Below are positions 16,518-20,690 of a stretch of 20,690 nucleotides of DNA, one piece after another. The notes below the pieces were generated by a model. The model saw only the letters and a list, made by a program, of their open reading frames with translations, was not told the origin of the DNA and did no database searches. Every line of letters begins with the position of its first letter. Positions within the stretch are counted from its first letter, which is position 1. Source of the DNA: Bacillota bacterium (GTDB taxonomy: Bacteria; Bacillota; Clostridia; Acetivibrionales; DSM-1351); contig JAEWCZ010000039.1 in NCBI GenBank assembly GCA_023390335.1, positions 1-20,690 of the forward strand, read 5' to 3'. The translations under genes and the position numbers were made by a program.

Positions 16518-17553
16518 ACGTAAATTCCCCACTTTCGTCCTGAAATTTAAAATACTTTTTTAAATTTTCAGTTACATAAATTTTTTTATTTTTTGTAATG
16601 AAAATGGCATCAATACCCTCCAGTTTACTTAGTAATTCTTTGGATTTTTTCAACCCCATTACAAATGTTGCGGTTGAGAGGGCATCAGCAGTTGTGGAAC
16701 TATCCGTAACAATGGTTGAACTAATCAAATCCGAATTACTCGGGCATCCCGTTCTAGGATCTATGATATGGTGATACCTAATACCGTCTTTCATAAAAAA
16801 CCTTTCATAGTCACCGGATGTCACAACGGTTTTATCAGAAATATTAAGTATACCAACGTATTTTCCGTCAGCAGCCCTTGGGTTTTGGATTCCTATTCTC
16901 CATGGTGTGTTATCCGGTTTGTTTCCAACTACATAAACATTTCCTCCAAGGTTTATGTAAGCAGATTTTATTCCATCCCTACGACAGATTTTAACTGCTT
17001 CGTCGGCAGCATATCCTTTGGCGATAGCACCAAAATCAATCATTTGTCCCTTTATAGGAAGCCTGAAAGTCATATTATCTCTGCTAAAGACAATAGATTT
17101 GTAATTAACAAGTTTTAAAAGTTCAGTAATTCTACTCTGAGAAGGGACTTGTGGGTGGTCAGTAAAAATCCCCCATTCCTTCACTAATGGCCCTATAGTT
17201 ATGTCAAAAGCGCCGTTGCTTAGTTTGGAAAATTTGTCAGCAGCAGTCAAAATATTATTAATATCGCTATTAACGTGAAATACCTGTGCTTGCCCAGAAT
17301 GACTGTTAATTTGGCTCACAGTACTTGTATTAATATTGACAGACATATTTTCTTCAATGCTGTTTAACCTTTGGATAATCTTGTTAGCAGAACTTTCTGC
17401 ATTACTGCCATAAATTCTTTGAGAAATTATGGTGCCCATTTGAAAGCTTTCTTTTTCAACATAATCATCACTGGCATTACTCTTTGAACAACCACTTAGA
17501 TAAAAAGAAACTATAACTAAAGATAAAAGAATTAAAATGCGATTATTTTTCAA
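16501..17553 (-). CDS. apbE: FAD:protein FMN transferase lipoprotein (ApbE / FmnB)
   Basis: Attaches FMN from FAD covalently to threonine residues of exported proteins. The signal peptide has a lipobox YLSGC (C22 would be lipidated), so the enzyme should sit on the outer face of the membrane. ApbE motifs follow: FQMGT (37-41), GAFDITIGPLVKEWG, IDFGAIAKGYAADE (about 171-184), NLGGNVYV, SGDYERFF, HHIIDPRTG (about 258-266) and TTADALSTATFVMG (about 285-298). TTG 17553 is chosen because GGGGGTGA lies 5 bases upstream and gives a clean lipoprotein leader (350 residues). Earlier starts at 17568 and 17595 are in frame, but the latter adds a poor N-terminus. It diverges from ndh2 and heads the cluster with the eetA-like gene. 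Confidence 0.93.
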   Translation of the reverse strand: MKNNRILILLSLVIVSFYLSGCSKSNASDDYVEKESFQMGTIISQRIYGSNAESSANKIIQRLNSIEENMSVNINTSTVSQINSHSGQAQVFHVNSDINNILTAADKFSKLSNGAFDITIGPLVKEWGIFTDHPQVPSQSRITELLKLVNYKSIVFSRDNMTFRLPIKGQMIDFGAIAKGYAADEAVKICRRDGIKSAYINLGGNVYVVGNKPDNTPWRIGIQNPRAADGKYVGILNISDKTVVTSGDYERFFMKDGIRYHHIIDPRTGCPSNSDLISSTIVTDSSTTADALSTATFVMGLKKSKELLSKLEGIDAIFITKNKKIYVTENLKKYFKFQDESGEFTYVEKG

Positions 17554-17682
17554 ACAACTCACCCCCATATAGTTACGATTATGAATACAAATCATATAAA
17601 TTATGCATTATATAAACGTACAATTATTTATAAATGTTTCCCTGAAATTTCTACTTTTATAACAAAAACAGGAGATATAATC
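17554..17682. promoter_or_regulatory. Divergent apbE / ndh2 intergenic region
   Basis: About 130 bases of AT-rich sequence lie between the two divergent start codons. They must hold the promoters of both genes and any shared operator. Several TATA-like stretches are present (for example around 17605-17616 and 17656-17661), but no pair of -35 and -10 boxes at good spacing stands out, so no promoter is called. Confidence 0.5.
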
Positions 17683-19431
17683 ATGGCCAGAAAAATAGTA
17701 ATTATAGGTGCCGGTTATGCAGGCATAGAAACTGCTTTATACCTTCAAAGGAAAAAGAAAGACGATTTATCGATTACAATTATAGATAAAAATTCATATC
17801 ATACACTGTTGACAGAACTCCACGAATCTGCCGGAAACAGAATAGATGCAGATGGAGTTATTATACCGCTCAGAGATATTTTTCAGTATACTGATGTTCA
17901 GATCGTAAAAGATGAAATTATAAAATTTGATATGGAAAGTAATATTGTTTCATCAAACAAAAACCAGTATGAATATGACTATCTTGTTTTAGCTTTTGGA
18001 AGTGAGCCTAACTATTACGGCATACCTGGTATGAAGGAATACAGCTACTCTCTTTGGTCATTTAAAGATTCAATCAGGATAAAAGAGCATATATTGGATT
18101 GTTTTGAACTTGCTTCCCAGGAAAAGGATGAAACTACAAAAAAATCTCTTTTGACCTTTATTGTAGGCGGAGGTGGCTTCACAGGTGTTGAGATGATGGG
18201 TGAATTGGGAAGATGGGTTAAAAAGCTTTGCCTTGACTACGGTATTTCCCGAAATCAGGTAAGTCTTTATCTAATAGAAGCACTACCCAAAATACTTACT
18301 ATTCTAAATGAGAATAATGTTAAAAAATCGATGGATTATCTTACTTCAAATTTAGGAGTTAACGTACTTCTCGAAAGTGCAATTACAAAACTTGATTCTG
18401 AAAAGGTAGAACTCAAAGACGGACGATCAATAAATACACGTACCCTTATATGGACTGCTGGAATAAAAGCATCTTCACTAACTGATGAAATAGACATTGA
18501 AAAGAATAGAACTTCCAGAATTGTTGTTGACGAATACACGAAAACGGCCTTTAAAAATGTCTATGCAATAGGCGATGTTTCTGCTTTTACCTATGAAGAC
18601 AAAATTCTTCCTCCCCTTGTAGAATCAGCAGTGCAAACAGGTAAAAATGCAGCTGTTAATATTCTTGCTGATATCAGAGGCACTGAGAAAGTTAAATTAA
18701 AACCAAAACTGCATGGTGTTATGGTGTCCATAGGAAGCAATTTTGCCGTTAGTGAAATAATGGGAAAGCAATTGCCTGTATGGCTGTCAATAATAATGAA
18801 ATACATGGTAAATGTACATTACCTATTTGGTATAGGGGGATTTGAGCTTGTTTTAAAGTATCTGAATCATGAGCTTATGTACAAAAGACACAGAAAGTCT
18901 TTTCTGGAGTATCACTATACCCGTAGATCCGCTACAATATGGCTTGTGCCACTAAGACTGTTTCTGGGGTACACATGGTTTATAGAAGGATATAATAAAA
19001 TAAAGGAAGGCTGGTTAACTTCACCTATGCTTGCAGGCTTGCCGGTTGACGGTGCTTCCAGTGCCTCTATAACAGAATCGGGAGAAAAAATATTCAGGAT
19101 TGTTTCCTCCCATACTCCGGAATGGTATGCATGGATTGCAAACCGATTAGTAATTCCAAACGCTCTTGTGTTTCAAACAATGATAGTACTGGCTGAAGTG
19201 GGGCTTGGACTAGCATTTATATCAGGCACATTTACTTTTATAGCAGCCCTTGCCGCAATTGCTTTAAATATAAATTTTCTTCTTTCAACAGGCTTGTATG
19301 AGACTAGCTGGTGGCTTATCCCTGCTGAGATAGCAATGTTGGCAGGTGCAGGGAGAGTATTCGGCATTGACAGCTACCTTATGCCAGCATTAATGAAGCT
19401 ATGGAGATACTTGGTGAGACGAAGCTCATAA
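17683..19431 (+). CDS. ndh2: Type II NADH dehydrogenase with C-terminal DoxX-like membrane domain (Ndh2-like)
   Basis: Flavoprotein predicted to pass electrons from NADH to a membrane quinone without pumping protons. It has 582 residues from ATG 17683, chosen because GGAGAT lies 8 bases upstream and MARKIVIIGAGYAG is the family N-terminus; the frame extends further to 17581 without a ribosome site. The FAD-binding GAGYAG (9-14), the NAD-binding GGGGFTGVE (about 161-169) and the second FAD motif YAIGDVSAF (about 293-301) are present. From about residue 415 on, four hydrophobic helices form a DoxX/DoxD-like module, making it about 180 residues longer than ordinary Ndh. Listeria Ndh2 of the extracellular electron transfer locus has a similar extra membrane part (from memory). 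It diverges from apbE. Confidence 0.92.
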   Translation: MARKIVIIGAGYAGIETALYLQRKKKDDLSITIIDKNSYHTLLTELHESAGNRIDADGVIIPLRDIFQYTDVQIVKDEIIKFDMESNIVSSNKNQYEYDYLVLAFGSEPNYYGIPGMKEYSYSLWSFKDSIRIKEHILDCFELASQEKDETTKKSLLTFIVGGGGFTGVEMMGELGRWVKKLCLDYGISRNQVSLYLIEALPKILTILNENNVKKSMDYLTSNLGVNVLLESAITKLDSEKVELKDGRSINTRTLIWTAGIKASSLTDEIDIEKNRTSRIVVDEYTKTAFKNVYAIGDVSAFTYEDKILPPLVESAVQTGKNAAVNILADIRGTEKVKLKPKLHGVMVSIGSNFAVSEIMGKQLPVWLSIIMKYMVNVHYLFGIGGFELVLKYLNHELMYKRHRKSFLEYHYTRRSATIWLVPLRLFLGYTWFIEGYNKIKEGWLTSPMLAGLPVDGASSASITESGEKIFRIVSSHTPEWYAWIANRLVIPNALVFQTMIVLAEVGLGLAFISGTFTFIAALAAIALNINFLLSTGLYETSWWLIPAEIAMLAGAGRVFGIDSYLMPALMKLWRYLVRRSS

Positions 19432-19434
19432 CTT

Positions 19435-19487
19435 AAAAAACCATCATACTTTGTCTCAGAAATTGAAGCAATGTGTGATGGTTTTTT
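19435..19487. terminator. Bidirectional terminator between ndh2 and the SSB-like gene
   Basis: A 15-bp inverted repeat (19435-19449 and 19473-19487, one G-T pair) surrounds a 23-base loop. A-runs and T-runs flank both arms, so it gives a T-tail on either strand. It lies 4 bases after the ndh2 stop and 19 bases after the stop of the converging minus-strand gene. Confidence 0.88.
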
Positions 19488-19506
19488 TCTGTATGTATAT
19501 AGGTAA

Positions 19507-20190
19507 TTATTCCTCTGCTGAACTTTCGCTATCATCGTTTTCATCATTCTCTTTAGTGTCAGACGGATCAGAAATTTCCATTTTAGAGACTGAAACTTCA
19601 TAAGCAGTTTTTATTAAAGTTTCTCCTGACTCTAGCTTTTTTTGATATTCTCTACTTTGGATTCTACCCCATATTTTAATATTGTCTCCGATAGACAGGT
19701 TCTGAGAATACCTGGCATTTCTGCCCCAAGCTATACATGGGATATAGTCAGATTTATTATATGGCCTGTTAACAGCTACAAGTATATCGGTTATTTCCCT
19801 TCCAAAAGGGGTCATTCTATAAATGGGTGACTTACATATATAACCGTTCAGATAGATCTGATTAGGATTTTTTATTCTTTTATCTTCATCAATAAAAACG
19901 ATTTCCCTTGCAAAAACAGTAAGTACAAGTTTATTTGATTCACTTTTATAGCTGTTATATGATCTGAATTGACCCTCTATTTCCAATAATGCGCCAATAA
20001 CAAGCTTCTCCTTTGGAACCAGCCGTTCTGAAAATGTAACAGATATTTTATCACTGCTTTCACTTAATCTGGGTACATCTAAATGAAAAGAATAAAATCC
20101 TTCTCCATATACCTCATGACTATATTCAACCTCTGAAACTACTCTTCCTGAAATGGTCACTACGTTATTTTCTATTACATTTCCGACCAT
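19507..20190 (-). CDS. SSB-like protein with two OB-fold domains
   Basis: A 227-residue protein made of two OB-fold units in tandem, about 8-100 and 110-207. The second is the clearer one, with IYLNGYICKSPIYRMTPFG, VAVNRPY, YIPCIAWGRNARYSQNL and IKIWGRIQSREY, which is typical of single-stranded DNA-binding proteins. The first shows ISGRVVSE and LLEIEGQFRSYNSY. The C-terminal about 20 residues are acidic (DPSDTKENDENDDSESSAEE) as in SSB, but the DDDLPF-type partner-binding tip is absent. It is probably a clostridial accessory SSB paralog, not the main replicative SSB, which is normally a single-OB protein between rpsF and rpsR. It is monocistronic, with ATG after AGGAG at 10 bases. The exact function is unknown. 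Confidence 0.82.
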   Translation of the reverse strand: MVGNVIENNVVTISGRVVSEVEYSHEVYGEGFYSFHLDVPRLSESSDKISVTFSERLVPKEKLVIGALLEIEGQFRSYNSYKSESNKLVLTVFAREIVFIDEDKRIKNPNQIYLNGYICKSPIYRMTPFGREITDILVAVNRPYNKSDYIPCIAWGRNARYSQNLSIGDNIKIWGRIQSREYQKKLESGETLIKTAYEVSVSKMEISDPSDTKENDENDDSESSAEE

Positions 20191-20251
20191 TTACCCCCCA
20201 CTCCTCTCTTTTGCTGTTGTGTCTCTCTTTTTTATTTATCTAATGTAATGT

Positions 20252-20268
20252 GTATTCCAAAAGAATAC
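20252..20268. repeat. Short inverted repeat GTATTC-N5-GAATAC
   Basis: Perfect 6-bp arms (20252-20257 and 20263-20268) separated by CAAAA, located 62 bases upstream of the SSB-like start codon. It could be a weak hairpin or an operator; no known regulator site matches. Confidence 0.4.
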
Positions 20269-20351
20269 GATTTAGAATATTTTTTCTTAGTTTTTTAATT
20301 TTGCCCATAAGAATGAAGGTGCCCTAAAGTTATTGCCAAAATAATACAATC

Positions 20352-20380
20352 ATTATATATTATATTACAAAAAAACTTAA
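20352..20380 (-). promoter_or_regulatory. Candidate sigma-A promoter for the SSB-like gene
   Basis: On the minus strand a perfect -10 TATAAT (20357-20352) lies 17 bases after a weak -35 TTAAGT (20380-20375). This would give an untranslated leader of roughly 155 bases. The surrounding sequence is so AT-rich that chance matches are likely. Confidence 0.35.
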
Positions 20381-20569
20381 AAAGGAATCATTTATTCTAC
20401 AAAAATCACCCTTGTTTTTTGTTAAGTTTCTAATTATTAAATCCCACCTTTCATATTGCATTCCATATTTTTATATAATTCTTAAAGACATGTTTAATTT
20501 TATCATAATTTTACATAAAGTGCTATATTTATATATTTTTGGGATTGTTAATATTTTACGAACATAAAC

Positions 20570-20598
20570 AAAACCCCAAGCTATAAGCTTGAGGTTTT
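20570..20598 (-). terminator. Rho-independent terminator of the rRNA operon
   Basis: A 12-bp stem (20587-20598 and 20570-20581, with one T-G pair) with a 5-base loop, about 10 bases downstream of the 5S rRNA 3' end, closes the operon that enters from the right edge. Confidence 0.88.
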
Positions 20599-20607
20599 GA
20601 TATAAAT

Positions 20608-20690
20608 CTGGCAGAGACCTACTTTCCCGGGCCGTTTCCAGCCAAGTATTATCGGCACTGAGATGCTTAACTGCCGTGTTCGGTATGGGA
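20608..20690 (-). rRNA. rrf: 5S ribosomal RNA (3' part, cut by right edge)
   Basis: The minus strand carries the conserved 5S core: CCCATACCGAACACGG, then GTTAAGC and GCCGAT, and ends with GAAAGTAGGTCTCTGCCAG. About 83 of roughly 117 bases are present; the 5' part lies beyond the window. A terminator follows, so 5S is the last gene of the rRNA operon. Confidence 0.95.

Larger units (their letters stand above)
20191..20569. other. AT-rich intergenic leader between 5S rRNA terminator and SSB-like gene
   Basis: About 380 bases with no convincing gene. It contains the candidate promoter at 20352-20380, a long untranslated leader of the SSB-like gene, and a short perfect inverted repeat at 20252-20268. 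No known riboswitch or small RNA pattern was recognised. Confidence 0.6.

Noticed and set aside
17581..17682. N-terminal extension of ndh2 by 34 residues
   Set aside because: The extension has no ribosome site, reads through AT-rich promoter-like sequence, and lies before the canonical dinucleotide fold start.
1..20690. CRISPR array or insertion sequence
   Set aside because: No regularly spaced direct repeats, transposase motifs or terminal inverted repeats were seen in a read of both strands.

Overview
The window reads as chromosome from a low-GC, anaerobic, Clostridium-like Firmicute. Evidence for this is the strong AGGAGG-type ribosome sites, frequent TTG and GTG starts, and the gene order priA-def-fmt-rsmB-rlmN-prpC-prkC-rsgA-rpe-thiN, which Bacillus and Clostridium share. 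The flavor of the proteins suggests a cellulolytic Ruminiclostridium-type species, but that is an impression and was not tested. Almost everything is on the minus strand, so transcription runs from high to low coordinates.

Right end (about 19.4-20.7 kb): the 3' part of a 5S rRNA gene and its terminator close an rRNA operon that enters from the right. An AT-rich leader of about 380 bases follows, then a gene for a double OB-fold, SSB-like protein. A bidirectional hairpin terminator separates this from the only clear plus-strand gene.

14.6-19.4 kb: a compact redox module. A plus-strand type II NADH dehydrogenase with a C-terminal DoxX-like membrane domain lies divergent from a minus-strand cluster. 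That cluster encodes an ApbE flavin transferase lipoprotein, a NusG-domain-II protein (EetA-like), a Gx-transporter-family membrane protein (EetB-like) and a polyprenyl diphosphate synthase (DmkB-like). This set matches the core of the flavin-based extracellular electron transfer (FLEET) locus known from Listeria and Lactiplantibacillus. No FMN-binding lipoprotein (PplA) and no DMK prenyltransferase (DmkA) is in the window. This is the most interesting system here.

1.8-14.6 kb: a tightly packed housekeeping operon with gaps of 40 bases or fewer and several overlaps. It covers replication restart (priA), N-terminal formyl-methionine handling (fmt, def), a DUF116 protein, a YugP-type membrane zinc peptidase, rRNA and tRNA modification (rsmB, rlmN), the PrpC/PrkC phosphatase-kinase pair, the ribosome assembly GTPase RsgA, ribulose-phosphate epimerase and thiamine pyrophosphokinase.

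Left end (1-1.75 kb): a tRNA-Ala(GGC) gene with its own promoter and a strong terminator. Directly behind the terminator is a broken, frameshifted remnant of the giant N6-methylase/SNF2-helicase gene carried by integrative and conjugative elements. This points to an old mobile-element boundary at the tRNA gene; the rest of the remnant continues past the left edge.
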